Positions 26,343 through 35,150 of a stretch of DNA of 64,000 nucleotides are shown here, piece after piece. Each line of letters begins with the position of its first letter. The first letter of the stretch is position 1. A program made the position numbers and the translations under genes. Source of the stretch: Bradyrhizobium sp. B124 (GTDB lineage: Bacteria > Pseudomonadota > Alphaproteobacteria > Rhizobiales > Xanthobacteraceae); the NCBI RefSeq assembly GCF_038967635.1, contig NZ_CP152413.1, positions 4,216,001-4,280,000 of the forward strand. The letters are read 5' to 3'. Below the pieces are notes generated by a model. That model was not told the origin of the DNA and searched no databases. It saw nothing but the letters and a program-made list of their open reading frames with translations.

Positions 26343-27428
26343 ATGGCCGCCGTACCCCAGACCACCAACGCCAACGACATCGCCACCGTCCTCTCGACGC
26401 TGGCGAACCGGCAAAGCGCCCGGCCCAAGGGCAAGCCGCTGCCCGGCCCGAAGCGCGCCGCGATCCTGATGCTCGCCCTCGGCGAGCAGTATGGCGGCAA
26501 GATCTGGTCGATGCTCGACGACGAGGAGGTCCGCGAGCTGTCGGTCCACATGTCGACGCTCGGCACCGTCGAGGCCGACGTGGTCGAGGACCTGATGCTG
26601 GAATTCGTGTCGCGGATGTCGGCCTCCGGCGCGCTGATGGGCAATTTCGACGCCACCGAACGGCTGCTGCAGCAATATCTGCCGGCCGAACGCGTCACCG
26701 GCATCATGGACGAGATCCGCGGCCCCGCCGGGCGCAACATGTGGGAGAAGCTCTCCAACGTGCAGGAAGAGGTGCTCGCCAACTACCTCAAGAACGAATA
26801 CCCGCAGACCATCGCCGTGGTGCTGTCGAAACTGAAGCCGGAGCACGCCGCGCGCGTGCTGGCGATCCTGCCCGAGGACATCGCGCTCGACGTGGTCGGC
26901 CGCATGCTGCGGATGGAGGCGGTGCAGAAGGAAGTGATCGAGCGCGTCGAGCAGACGCTGCGCACCGAGTTCATGTCGAACCTGTCGCAGACCCGCCGCC
27001 GCGACGCCCATGAGGTGATGGCCGAGATCTTCAACAATTTTGACCGCCAGACCGAGACCCGCTTCATCACCTCGCTGGAAGAGGAAAACCGCGAATCCGC
27101 CGAGCGCATCAAGGCGCTGATGTTCACCTTCGACGACCTGATCAAGCTCGATTCCGCCTCGGCCCAGACGCTGATGCGCAACATCGACAAGGACAAGCTC
27201 GGCGTCGCGCTGAAGAGCGCCAACGAGGAGGTGCGCAGCTTCTTCCTCGGCAACATGTCCTCGCGCGCCGGCAAGATGCTGATGGACGACATGGCCGCGA
27301 TGGGCCCGGTGCGCCTGCGCGACGTCGACGAGGCCCAGGCCCTGCTGGTCAACCTTGCCAAGGACCTCGCCGCCCGCGGCGAGATCACCCTGACCAAGAA
27401 CCGCGCCGACGACGAGCTGGTGTACTGA
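26343..27428 (+). CDS. fliG: flagellar motor switch protein FliG
   Basis: 361 residues. FliG domains in order: [19 protein letters not shown] at residue 40, the middle domain with the EHPQ-like motif written here [14 protein letters not shown] near residue 157, and the C-terminal torque domain with charged helix [23 protein letters not shown] split over residues 262-290, and [18 protein letters not shown]. It couples stator ion flow to rotor rotation. The start overlaps nothing but follows the fliF stop by one base; the stop overlaps the next start (TGATG type). Confidence 0.96.
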   Translation: MAAVPQTTNANDIATVLSTLANRQSARPKGKPLPGPKRAAILMLALGEQYGGKIWSMLDDEEVRELSVHMSTLGTVEADVVEDLMLEFVSRMSASGALMGNFDATERLLQQYLPAERVTGIMDEIRGPAGRNMWEKLSNVQEEVLANYLKNEYPQTIAVVLSKLKPEHAARVLAILPEDIALDVVGRMLRMEAVQKEVIERVEQTLRTEFMSNLSQTRRRDAHEVMAEIFNNFDRQTETRFITSLEEENRESAERIKALMFTFDDLIKLDSASAQTLMRNIDKDKLGVALKSANEEVRSFFLGNMSSRAGKMLMDDMAAMGPVRLRDVDEAQALLVNLAKDLAARGEITLTKNRADDELVY

Positions 27429-28051
27429 TGGCCGCACCCGCAAAATTCCTGTTCGACACGGACTTTTCGGCACCGGACCGTTCGCGCGAGCGTGCCCCGA
27501 CCCCGGCCGAGGTCGCGCAGAAGGTCGCCGACGCCGAGGCGCGGGCCTATCGTGCCGGCTACGAGGCCGCGCTGCGCGAGGCCAAGGTCGAGAGCGACCA
27601 CCGCGCGGCGCAGGCGCTGGAAGAGATCGGCACCGCGATCAAGGGCATCGCCGCCCGCTTTGCCGGCATCGAGACCCGAATGGAGACCGAGGCCGTCGAT
27701 GTCGCGGTCGCGGTCGCCCGCAAGCTCTGCTCCGAACTGGTTGCACGCGAGCCGCTCGGCGAGATCACCGCGCTGGTATCCGACTGCTTCTCGCATCTGG
27801 TGGCGACGCCGCATCTCGTGGTCCGCATCAATGACGCGCTCTACGAGGCGGCGCAGGACAATATCGAGCGGGTGGCGGCGCATTCCGGCTTCCAGGGCCG
27901 GCTGGTCATCCTCGCCGAGCCCACGATTGCGACCGGCGACTGCCGGATCGAATGGGCCGACGGCGGCGTGGTGCTGGAGCGCGGCGCGATCGAAGGCAAG
28001 ATCAACGAACTCGTCGGGCGCTATCTGGCGTCCCGCGGCCAGGCCGGCTGA
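27428..28051 (+). CDS. fliH: flagellar assembly protein FliH / FlbE
   Basis: 207 residues. The N-terminal AAPAKFLFDTDFSAP is the hallmark of the alphaproteobacterial FlbE/FliH branch. An Ala/Glu-rich coiled-coil segment at residues 28-75 is followed by a FliH-like C-terminal domain with VVRINDALYEAAQDNIERV and GDCRIEWADGGVVLERGAIEGKI (in part GDCRIEWADGGVVLERG). FliH regulates the FliI export ATPase and links it to FliN. Caulobacter has flbE in exactly this slot between fliG and fliN. Its ATG overlaps the fliG stop. Confidence 0.88.
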   Translation: MAAPAKFLFDTDFSAPDRSRERAPTPAEVAQKVADAEARAYRAGYEAALREAKVESDHRAAQALEEIGTAIKGIAARFAGIETRMETEAVDVAVAVARKLCSELVAREPLGEITALVSDCFSHLVATPHLVVRINDALYEAAQDNIERVAAHSGFQGRLVILAEPTIATGDCRIEWADGGVVLERGAIEGKINELVGRYLASRGQAG

Positions 28052-28069
28052 AGGATTGAGGGCTGAACC

Positions 28070-28420
28070 ATGAGCGACACCGACACCCAAGTCCCGCTTC
28101 CCGATCTCAACGCCGCCGACGCGCCCGGGATCGACGACATCGGCTACAACGAGGACGAAAATGCCGCGCGCATCGCCGCCGACCTCGAGGCCGTGTTCGA
28201 CGTGCCGGTGCAGGTCTCGGCGGTGCTCGGCCGCTCCAAGATGGACGTCGGCGACCTCCTGAAGCTCGGACCGGGCACCGTGCTCGAGCTCGACCGCCGC
28301 GTCGGCGAGGCGATCGACATCTACGTCAACAACCGCCTGGTAGCGCGTGGTGAAGTGGTGCTGGTGGAAGACAAGCTCGGCGTGACCATGACCGAAATCA
28401 TCAAGGCAGAACGCTCGTAA
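28070..28420 (+). CDS. fliN: flagellar motor switch protein FliN
   Basis: 116 residues. An acidic N-terminal tail precedes the SpoA/surface presentation domain: FDVPVQVSAVLGRSKMDVGD, LLKLGPGTVLELDRRVGEAI and NNRLVARGEVVLVEDKLGV near the C-terminus. It builds the C-ring with FliM and FliG. It lies 18 bases after fliH and 53 bases before flbD in the same operon. Confidence 0.95.
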   Translation: MSDTDTQVPLPDLNAADAPGIDDIGYNEDENAARIAADLEAVFDVPVQVSAVLGRSKMDVGDLLKLGPGTVLELDRRVGEAIDIYVNNRLVARGEVVLVEDKLGVTMTEIIKAERS

Positions 28421-28473
28421 CAACCAGACGGTAGCGCGCGGAACCTGCGCGACCAGACGAACAGGAGATCATC

Positions 28474-29859
28474 ATGCGGCTTCTCATCGTTGGCACCCTC
28501 AAGGGCCAGCTCACGACCGCGACCAAGATCGCGATGGACAACGGCGCCTCGGTGACCCACGCCGAGGCCGCCGAGCAGGCGATGAACGTGCTGCGCAGCG
28601 GCAAGGGCGCCGACCTCCTGCTGGTCGATGTCGGCCTCGATATCCGCGACCTCGTGATGCGGCTCGAGGCCGAACACATCCACGTGCCGATCGTCGCCTG
28701 CGGTATCTCCAACGACGCCCGCGCCGCGGTCGCCGCGATCCACGCCGGCGCCAAGGAATACATCCCGCTGCCGCCCGACCCCGAGCTGATCGCAGCGGTG
28801 CTCGCCGCGGTCGCCAACGACGCCCGCGATCTGATCTATCGCGACGAGGCGATGGGCCGGGTGATCAAGCTCGCGCAGCAGATCGCGGGCTCGGACGCCT
28901 CCGTGATGATCACCGGCGAGTCCGGCACCGGCAAGGAGGTGCTGGCGCGCTATGTCCATTCCCGCTCGGCCCGCGCCAAGCGGCCGTTCATCTCGATCAA
29001 CTGCGCGGCGATCCCGGAGCACTTGCTGGAATCCGAGCTGTTCGGCCATGAGAAGGGTGCCTTCACCGGCGCGGTGGCGCGCCGCATCGGCAAATTCGAG
29101 GAAGCGACCGGCGGCACGCTGCTGCTCGACGAAATCTCCGAGATGGATGTCCGCCTGCAGTCCAAGCTGCTGCGCGCGATCCAGGAGCGCGTGATCGACC
29201 GCGTCGGCGGCACCAAGCCGGTTCCGGTCGACATCCGCATCATCGCGACCTCGAACCGCAATCTGTCGGAGGCGGTGCGCGAAGGCAGCTTCCGCGAGGA
29301 CCTGCTGTTCCGCCTCAACGTCGTCAACCTGAAGATCCCGCCGCTGCGCGATCGTCCGGCCGACATCCTCGAATTGGCGCAGCATTTCGCCAAGAAATAT
29401 GCCGAAGCCAACGGCGTGGCCGTCCGTCCGATCTCTGCCGACGCCCGCCGCGTCCTGACCGCGAACCGCTGGCAGGGCAACGTCCGTGAGCTCGAGAACA
29501 CCATCCATCGCTCGGTCCTGATGGCGCAGGGCGACGAGATCGGTGCCGACGCGATCCTGACCCCCGACGGCGACCGTCTCGACCTCGCCAAGACCGCGCC
29601 CGCGGTCGCGCACGCCACGCTGGCCGCCGAGCAGGTCACCCGCGCGCTGGTCGGCCGCACCGTTGCCGACGTCGAACGCGATTTGATCCTGGAAACGCTG
29701 AAGCACTGCCTCGGCAACCGCACCCATGCCGCCAACATCCTCGGCATCTCGATCCGCACGCTGCGCAACAAGCTGAACGAATATGCCGATGGCGGCATCC
29801 CCATCACCCCTGCCGGCAATGGCGCGCCCGACTATCAGCGCATGGCGAGCGCCGGCTGA
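28474..29859 (+). CDS. flbD: sigma-54-dependent flagellar transcriptional activator FlbD
   Basis: 461 residues. An N-terminal receiver-like domain (MRLLIVGTLKGQ, LLLVDVGLDI) lacks the usual DD acidic pair after the first strand, as in Caulobacter FlbD, which is controlled by FliX rather than by a kinase. The AAA+ domain has the Walker A GESGTGKE near residue 149, the sigma-54 contact GAFTGA near residue 197, Walker B GGTLLLDEI and the arginine finger region FREDLLFRLNV. The C-terminal Fis-type helix-turn-helix is HAANILGISIRTLRNKL. It activates late flagellar sigma-54 promoters and is the last gene of the fliF operon. GGAG precedes its ATG. Confidence 0.95.
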   Translation: MRLLIVGTLKGQLTTATKIAMDNGASVTHAEAAEQAMNVLRSGKGADLLLVDVGLDIRDLVMRLEAEHIHVPIVACGISNDARAAVAAIHAGAKEYIPLPPDPELIAAVLAAVANDARDLIYRDEAMGRVIKLAQQIAGSDASVMITGESGTGKEVLARYVHSRSARAKRPFISINCAAIPEHLLESELFGHEKGAFTGAVARRIGKFEEATGGTLLLDEISEMDVRLQSKLLRAIQERVIDRVGGTKPVPVDIRIIATSNRNLSEAVREGSFREDLLFRLNVVNLKIPPLRDRPADILELAQHFAKKYAEANGVAVRPISADARRVLTANRWQGNVRELENTIHRSVLMAQGDEIGADAILTPDGDRLDLAKTAPAVAHATLAAEQVTRALVGRTVADVERDLILETLKHCLGNRTHAANILGISIRTLRNKLNEYADGGIPITPAGNGAPDYQRMASAG

Positions 29860-29901
29860 GAAAGGGGAAGCGGCGGGCGATCCCGCCGCGACTGCCGCGC
29901 C

Positions 29902-30081
29902 TCACGAATAGTTGGGCGCATCGGGCTTGCGAAAGATCCGGATCGGATCGCCGGGTGTGATGTCTCTGCCGGTGAAGGTCACATACGCATAGAGCGCGAG
30001 ATAAGCGACGGCGATTGCGCCGACGAGATAGAACAGCCAGGCTCCCACGCGCTTCATCGAACCGTCACGTCTGCGAAACAT
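29902..30081 (-). CDS. small single-pass membrane protein (59 aa, or 51 from an internal ATG)
   Basis: Begins MFRRRDGSMKRVGAWLF, then the hydrophobic segment LFYLVGAIAVAYLALYAYV, then a polar tail with GDPIRIFRKPDAPNYS. The internal ATG at 30057 gives a 51-residue product starting MKRVGAW. The layout of basic N-terminus, one helix and Pro/Asp tail is that of a genuine small inner-membrane protein. It converges with flbD. Function unknown. Confidence 0.65.
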   Translation of the reverse strand: MFRRRDGSMKRVGAWLFYLVGAIAVAYLALYAYVTFTGRDITPGDPIRIFRKPDAPNYS

Positions 30082-30238
30082 CCGCGGCTTTTAGTGCGCT
30101 TGCCGGCAAAGCGCCACGGCCAACATGCCGCGCCGGCCCCCTTGCCGTTCCCCTTGCCATTCATCCCTTGAGTCTCGCGGGCAGTTGCCGTATTCAATCT
30201 CCTATTGCGCTTTTATATTTTGACAACTGGAGAGTGAA

Positions 30239-30616
30239 ATGGCCCTTTACGCGCAGACCGCCGGCACGTTGTCCACCAACTCCGGGACTTTCACGGCGAT
30301 GCAAGGCCTCAGCCTGACGATCCCGGAGGGCGTCGGCACCACCGCGATCATCACCCTCAACGTTCCGAATCCCTACGCCACGGGCAACGATATCCCGGGC
30401 GGCATGTTCGGCGTCACCGTCAATGGCGCGGTCTCGCCGGTGGTCGCGAGCTTCACCTATAACGAGACCCCGTCGAGCTTTGGCCGCATCCCGACCACGC
30501 TCGTCGTCGGCATTCCGCTGGGCAATTCGGCTCAGACCATCCAGGCCGTATGGGCCGGCGTCCGCGGCAGCACCGTGATCATCGACAGCCCGGCGTCGCT
30601 GAGCGCAGTCTTCTGA
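30239..30616 (+). CDS. hypothetical beta-sheet-rich protein (125 aa)
   Basis: Begins MALYAQTAGTLSTNSGTF and has alternating polar/hydrophobic strands throughout: GTTAIITLNVPNPYA, GMFGVTVNGAVSPVVASFTY, TTLVVGIPLGN and GSTVIIDSPASLSAVF. There is no signal peptide and no Cys. A GGAGAG ribosome site stands eight bases upstream. The regular strands suggest a beta-sandwich or a lectin-like fold. No family recognised. It converges on the flavin reductase gene. Confidence 0.65.
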   Translation: MALYAQTAGTLSTNSGTFTAMQGLSLTIPEGVGTTAIITLNVPNPYATGNDIPGGMFGVTVNGAVSPVVASFTYNETPSSFGRIPTTLVVGIPLGNSAQTIQAVWAGVRGSTVIIDSPASLSAVF

Positions 30617-30641
30617 CGCCCTGATCCGGACAAGCGGCGCG

Positions 30642-31226
30642 CTAGCGCACGCCATGGACGTGACGTGACGGCAGGCTGACCTCGGCCAGCCTGGCGGCGT
30701 CTTCGTTGCGGTCGATCGCGACATATTCGCCGTGCCAATACGCCAGCGCTGCGGTGCGCTCCGATGCGATTACATCGAGCACGCGACCGATGACGATCGC
30801 GTGCGAATGCCGCTCGATGACCTCCTCGACCTCACAGTCGATCGCAGCCAGTGCGCCGACCAGCAACGGCACGCCCGAGGCGCGCGTCGTCCATTCGGCT
30901 CCAGTGAACCGGTCGGCGCCCTTCAGGCCGCCCTTGCCGGTAAAGCGCTCGGCGATGTCGAGCTGATCCGCGGTCAGGATGTTGACGCCGAACACGCCAT
31001 GGCGCGCGATCAGCGGCCATGAGGAGGCAGCGCGGTTGACGCTGACTATCAGCGACGGCGGCTCGACCGACAGCGACGACACCGAGGTCACCGTCATTCC
31101 CGAGATCTCCTTGCCCCGGCCGGCCGTGATGACGCTGACGCCGCCGGTGAGATGGCGCATCGCGCCACGGAATTCATCGGCCGCCACCGCGGGCTCGATC
31201 GAAACATTGCGGACGATGGAATTCAT
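30642..31226 (-). CDS. NAD(P)H:flavin reductase of the HpaC/DIM6-NTAB type
   Basis: 194 residues of the flavin reductase-like family. Motifs are RHLTGGVSVITAG near residue 25, SVSSLSVEPPSLIVSVNRAASSW (in part SLSVEPPSLIVSVNRAAS) and FGVNILTADQ, ending with FGVN-like and a His-rich region ERHSHAIVIGRV. It would supply FMNH2 to the SsuD monooxygenase. It takes the place of SsuE, which belongs to an unrelated flavodoxin-like fold, at the end of the ssu operon, seven bases after ssuB. It is the last gene of the minus-strand unit. Confidence 0.82.
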   Translation of the reverse strand: MNSIVRNVSIEPAVAADEFRGAMRHLTGGVSVITAGRGKEISGMTVTSVSSLSVEPPSLIVSVNRAASSWPLIARHGVFGVNILTADQLDIAERFTGKGGLKGADRFTGAEWTTRASGVPLLVGALAAIDCEVEEVIERHSHAIVIGRVLDVIASERTAALAYWHGEYVAIDRNEDAARLAEVSLPSRHVHGVR

Positions 31227-31233
31227 GGCGACC

Positions 31234-32085
31234 TCACAGACCGGACGTGTCTTCGCTGCCCTCGAGCAGGTGCTTCAGGATCTCGCCTTCGAGCGCGGCG
31301 AGCTCGGCCGAACCACGCCGGCGCGGCCGCGGCAGGTCAATCGTGACATCCTCGGCGATCCGGCCGTCCTCGATAACCAGCACGCGGTCGGCGAGCGCGA
31401 CCGCCTCGGCGACATCGTGCGTCACCAGGATCGCGGTAAAGCCCTGGTCGCGCCAGACCCGCTCCAGCAATTGCTGCATCGAAATGCGGGTCAGCGCATC
31501 GAGCGCGCCGAGCGGCTCGTCGAACGCCAGCACGCGCGGCTGGCTGACCAGCGCCCGCGCCAGAGCCACGCGCTGCTTCTGGCCGCCTGAAAGCACCGAG
31601 GGCCACTCCCCGCGCTTGTCGCCGAGGCCGACCTCGACCAGCGCGCGCTCGGCGCGCGCCTGCGCGTCCGCAGACGAGCGCTCGCGCCCTAGCCCCACCT
31701 CGACATTGGACAGCACCCGCGCCCAGGGCAGCAGGCGCGGCTCCTGGAACATGACGCGGACGTCCTGCGCCCGGGGTTGTTCACCGAAGGCGATGCTTCC
31801 CGCCGTCGGCGCGTCGAGGCCCGCGATCAGACGCAGCAGCGTGCTCTTGCCGCAGCCGCTGCGGCCGACGATCGCGACGAACTGGCCGGCCGGGATGTGC
31901 AGGTCGATGCCGCGCAGCACCTCATTGTCGCCGAACGCCTTGCGCAAGCCGCGGATGGTCAGCGACAGGCCGCGGGCCGCGCCTTCCGTCACGCGCCGCA
32001 AATGCCGAGCCTTCACGACGACGTCGGCGTGGTCGACCGGTTCGGCGTCGACCGGCTGGAAACGAAGCGCTTCTTGCATTCTCAT
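31234..32085 (-). CDS. ssuB: aliphatic sulfonate ABC transporter ATP-binding protein SsuB
   Basis: 283 residues. Walker A is [13 protein letters not shown] near residue 80, Q-loop [14 protein letters not shown] near residue 120, ABC signature [15 protein letters not shown] near residue 175, Walker [14 protein letters not shown], and H-loop [10 protein letters not shown]. The RLLPW Q-loop variant is typical of the taurine/nitrate/sulfonate importers. The ATG at 32085 is two bases after the ssuC stop. It energises uptake through SsuC. Confidence 0.92.
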   Translation of the reverse strand: MRMQEALRFQPVDAEPVDHADVVVKARHLRRVTEGAARGLSLTIRGLRKAFGDNEVLRGIDLHIPAGQFVAIVGRSGCGKSTLLRLIAGLDAPTAGSIAFGEQPRAQDVRVMFQEPRLLPWARVLSNVEVGLGRERSSADAQARAERALVEVGLGDKRGEWPSVLSGGQKQRVALARALVSQPRVLAFDEPLGALDALTRISMQQLLERVWRDQGFTAILVTHDVAEAVALADRVLVIEDGRIAEDVTIDLPRPRRRGSAELAALEGEILKHLLEGSEDTSGL

Positions 32086-32087
32086 TC

Positions 32088-32996
32088 TCACTTCTTCTGA
32101 AAGGCGGGGTGCCACGACAAAGTAAGCCGCTCCAGCGCCCGCGAGGCGCTGTCGGCAAGCTTGCCGAGCAAGGCGTAGATCAGGATCGAGAGCACGACGA
32201 CGTCGATCAGCATGAATTCGCGCGCCTGCATCGCCATGTAGCCGAGGCCCGACGAGGCCGCGATGGTCTCGGCCACGATCAGCGTCAGCCACATGATGCC
32301 GAGCGCAAAGCGCAGCCCGACGAAGATCGAGGGCAGCGCGCCCGGGAAGATCACTCGGCGGAACAGTTCGCCGTCGGTCATGCCGTAGATGCGGCCCATC
32401 TCGATCAGCTGCGGATCGACGGTGCGGATGCCGTGCAGCGTGTTGAGATAGATCGGGAAGAACACGCCGAGCGCGACCAGGAACAGCTTGGCCGACTCGT
32501 CGATGCCGAACCACAGGATGACGAGCGGGATCAACGCCAGATGCGGGATGTTGCGCACCATCTGCAGCGTGGTGTCGGTGAGCTTCGCCGACAGCTGCGA
32601 CAGCCCGTTGGCGAGCCCGAACGCGAAGCCGATGCCGCCACCGATCACAAAGCCGATCGATGCGCGCCAGAAGCTGACCCAGATGTTGCGGACCAGCTCG
32701 CCGGACAGCAATAGCTTCCACCCGGCCAGCGCGACATCGGTCGGCGCCGGCAGCACGCGCGAGGGCACAAAGCCGGTGACACAGGCAAGTTGCCAGATCA
32801 GAACGATGCCAAGCGGCACGATCCACGGAATCAGGCCGTCGACCTTGGGTAATTTCGGTGCGCTGGAGCTATTTCCGTTCCGATGGGATCGGAACGGAGC
32901 TCCAGATTTTTGTTTCGACGCGTTTTCTTCACGCGAACCGGCATCCACTTCGCTCGAAAACGCTTTGCGGCGCGGGAGACTGTCGATGAGACTCAT
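32088..32996 (-). CDS. ssuC: aliphatic sulfonate ABC transporter permease SsuC with a repeat-encoded N-terminal insert
   Basis: 302 residues, about 35 longer than typical SsuC. Six membrane helices start at [20 protein letters not shown] near residue 54; the EAA loop is [25 protein letters not shown] (in part [16 protein letters not shown]) near residue 205. The extra N-terminal residues, about 11-45 (Ser, Arg, Glu, Asn-rich), are encoded by a palindromic repeat that also occurs in intergenic DNA at 51164. The ATG at 32996 overlaps the ssuD stop. The permease core is intact, so it probably functions, with the insert exposed in the cytoplasm. Confidence 0.9.
   Translation of the reverse strand: MSLIDSLPRRKAFSSEVDAGSREENASKQKSGAPFRSHRNGNSSSAPKLPKVDGLIPWIVPLGIVLIWQLACVTGFVPSRVLPAPTDVALAGWKLLLSGELVRNIWVSFWRASIGFVIGGGIGFAFGLANGLSQLSAKLTDTTLQMVRNIPHLALIPLVILWFGIDESAKLFLVALGVFFPIYLNTLHGIRTVDPQLIEMGRIYGMTDGELFRRVIFPGALPSIFVGLRFALGIMWLTLIVAETIAASSGLGYMAMQAREFMLIDVVVLSILIYALLGKLADSASRALERLTLSWHPAFQKK
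32863..32964. repeat. palindromic repeat family E inside the ssuC coding sequence
   Basis: The left half is a hairpin (CTGGAGCT ... AGCTCCAG with inner CGTTCCGAT/ATCGGAACG). The right half reads TTGTTTCGACGCG, then TTCACGCGAACCGG, then ATCCACTTCGCTCGAAAACG. Copies: 51164-51261 (whole) and 44442-44463 (22 identical bases of the right half). In ssuC it is in frame and read through. Confidence 0.8.
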
Positions 32997-34159
32997 GATT
33001 GCGATGCCTGCTTCTGCGGACGATAGTCGTTGCCGATGGTCTCGCCGAACGGCCCGGTGTTGACGCGGATCGGCGTTACGTTGCCGGGCTGCGCCAGCGA
33101 CAGCAGCGGGAACACCAGCTCGGCGAACCGATAGGCTTCCTCGAGATGCGGGTAGCCCGACATGATGAAGGTATCGACGCCGACGTCCTGATACTCCTTG
33201 ATCCGCGCGGCGACGGTCTGGGGATCGCCGACCAGCGCGGTGCCGGCCCCACCGCGCACCAGGCCGACACCGGCCCAGAGGTTCGGGCTGATCTCGAGCT
33301 TGTCGCGCCGTCCGCCATGCAGCTGCGCCATGCGCTGCTGGCCGACCGAATCCATCCGCGCAAAGATCTTCTGCGCGGCAATAATGGTGTCGTCGGTGAC
33401 GTACTGGATCAATTCGTCGGCGGCCTTCCAGGCCTCCGCGTTGGTCTCGCGCACGATCACATGCAGGCGGATGCCGAAAGACAGCTTGCGGCCGCGTTGC
33501 GCGGCAACGGCCTTCACCCTGGCGATCTTCTCGGCGACCTGCGCCGGCGGCTCGCCCCAGGTCAGATATTTGTCGACGGTATCGACCGCGACGTCGATGC
33601 CGGCGTCCGACGAGCCGCCGAAATAGAGCGGCGGCCGCGGCGACTGCACCGGATTGAACAGCAGGCGGCCATCCTCGATCCGGATGTGCTTGCCTTCGAC
33701 ATTGACCGTCTTGCCTGCGAGCAGATCGCTATAGACGTTGAGGAACTCGCGCGTCACCGCGTAGCGTTCGTCGTGGTCGAGGAAGATGCCGTCGCCCTTG
33801 TTCTCGATCGGATCGCCGCCGGTGACGACGTTGATCAAGAGACGGCCGTTCGACAGCCGGTCCAAGGTCGCGGTCATGCGGGCGGCAACGCTCGGCGACT
33901 GCAGGCCGGGCCGGACCGCCACGAGATAGCGCAGGCGCTCGGTCCAGGGCGCGACGGCTGACGCCACCACCCAGGAATCCTCGCAGCTCCGTCCCGTCGG
34001 CAGCAGCACGCCGTAATAGCCGAGCTGATCCGCGGCCTGGGCGATCTGGCGCAGATAGTTGAAGTTCACCTCGCGGCCGCCGATCGACGTGCCGAGATAG
34101 CGGCTGTCGCCGTGGGTCGGCAGGAACCAGAGGATGTTGGCGTTGGTTGGGGTGCTCAC
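32993..34159 (-). CDS. ssuD: FMNH2-dependent alkanesulfonate monooxygenase SsuD
   Basis: 388 residues of the luciferase-like monooxygenase family. SsuD features are [17 protein letters not shown] at the N-terminus, [12 protein letters not shown] near residue 50 with the conserved cysteine, [24 protein letters not shown] near residue 105 and [19 protein letters not shown] near the end. It cleaves C1 and longer alkanesulfonates to aldehyde and sulfite. The GTG start at 34159 overlaps the ssuA stop; its own stop overlaps ssuC. Reduced flavin probably comes from the reductase at 30642. Confidence 0.93.
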   Translation of the reverse strand: MSTPTNANILWFLPTHGDSRYLGTSIGGREVNFNYLRQIAQAADQLGYYGVLLPTGRSCEDSWVVASAVAPWTERLRYLVAVRPGLQSPSVAARMTATLDRLSNGRLLINVVTGGDPIENKGDGIFLDHDERYAVTREFLNVYSDLLAGKTVNVEGKHIRIEDGRLLFNPVQSPRPPLYFGGSSDAGIDVAVDTVDKYLTWGEPPAQVAEKIARVKAVAAQRGRKLSFGIRLHVIVRETNAEAWKAADELIQYVTDDTIIAAQKIFARMDSVGQQRMAQLHGGRRDKLEISPNLWAGVGLVRGGAGTALVGDPQTVAARIKEYQDVGVDTFIMSGYPHLEEAYRFAELVFPLLSLAQPGNVTPIRVNTGPFGETIGNDYRPQKQASQS

Positions 34160-35109
34160 GTGCCCGGCCTCCATGCGACGTCGGAAATCTTGATTTGTTT
34201 GGGGATCAGGCCGAGCGCGAAGAAGGTGTCGGCGACCTGTTGCTGATCCGCGATCACGGCGTCGGTGACCGGCTTGATGCCGTACGCCTGCCGCTTCAGC
34301 GCGACCTCGACCACCGGCACCGACAGGCCGATGCTCGGCGCGAGTTGTTCGGCGACGGCGTGGATGTCGCCCTTGGCCCAGTCATCGACCTCGCTGAGCT
34401 GCGCCAGCACGAGCTCGACGACCTTCGGATCGGTCTGCAGGAACTTCTTCGAGGCGAAGTAGAACTGATAGTTGGCGACGATGCCGATGCCGTCGGCGAC
34501 GGTGCGTGCGCCGGTCGCAGCTTCCGCCGCGGCCTGGAACGGATCCCAGATCACCCAGGCATCGACCGCGCCGCGCTCGAACGCCGCGCGCGCATCGGCC
34601 GGCGCCAGGAACACCGGCTCGATCTCGGAATATTTGACGCCGGCCTTCTCCAGCGCCTTCACCAGGAGATAGTGGACGTTGGAGCCCTTGTTCAGCGCGA
34701 CCTTCTTGCCCTTCAAATCAGAAACCGACTTGATCGGGCTGTCCTTCGGCACCAGGATCGCCTCACCCTTCGGCGCCGGCGGCTCGTAGGCGACATACTG
34801 GATCGGCGCTCCGGCGGCCTGCGCGAAGATCGGCGGCGCCTCGCCGGTGTTGCCGAAATCGATCGCACCGACATTGAGCGCTTCGAGCAGCGGCGGCCCC
34901 GACGGAAACTCGGTCCACACCACCTTGGTGCCGACCGATTTCAGCTTCTCCTCGAGCGAACCCTTGCTCTTCAAGAGCACCAGCTTGCCGTATTTCTGAT
35001 AGCCGATGCGAACGACCTTGTCCTGGCCGTAGGAGGCGCCGACGGTCGCCGCGACGATGCTGACCGAGAGCACCGCGCGGGCGACCCAGCGCCGAAACAA
35101 ACGCGTCAT
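34156..35109 (-). CDS. ssuA: aliphatic sulfonate ABC transporter substrate-binding protein SsuA (copy 1)
   Basis: 317 residues. A Sec signal peptide, [21 protein letters not shown], ends near residue 27. The mature SsuA/TauA fold shows [40 protein letters not shown] (in part [17 protein letters not shown]) and [12 protein letters not shown]. It delivers sulfonates to SsuBC in the periplasm. It is paralogous to the next gene upstream (same GYQK, SGPP, WDP motifs). It overlaps ssuD by four bases. Confidence 0.92.
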   Translation of the reverse strand: MTRLFRRWVARAVLSVSIVAATVGASYGQDKVVRIGYQKYGKLVLLKSKGSLEEKLKSVGTKVVWTEFPSGPPLLEALNVGAIDFGNTGEAPPIFAQAAGAPIQYVAYEPPAPKGEAILVPKDSPIKSVSDLKGKKVALNKGSNVHYLLVKALEKAGVKYSEIEPVFLAPADARAAFERGAVDAWVIWDPFQAAAEAATGARTVADGIGIVANYQFYFASKKFLQTDPKVVELVLAQLSEVDDWAKGDIHAVAEQLAPSIGLSVPVVEVALKRQAYGIKPVTDAVIADQQQVADTFFALGLIPKQIKISDVAWRPGT

Positions 35110-35150
35110 GGGAATGTCCTCTGCATATGAATTGACCAAACGCGCGCCGA

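Noticed and set aside
24623..29727. Several long minus-strand frames opposite fliF, fliG, fliH, fliN and flbD
   Set aside because: All are exact antisense of well-conserved flagellar genes and show no family motifs.
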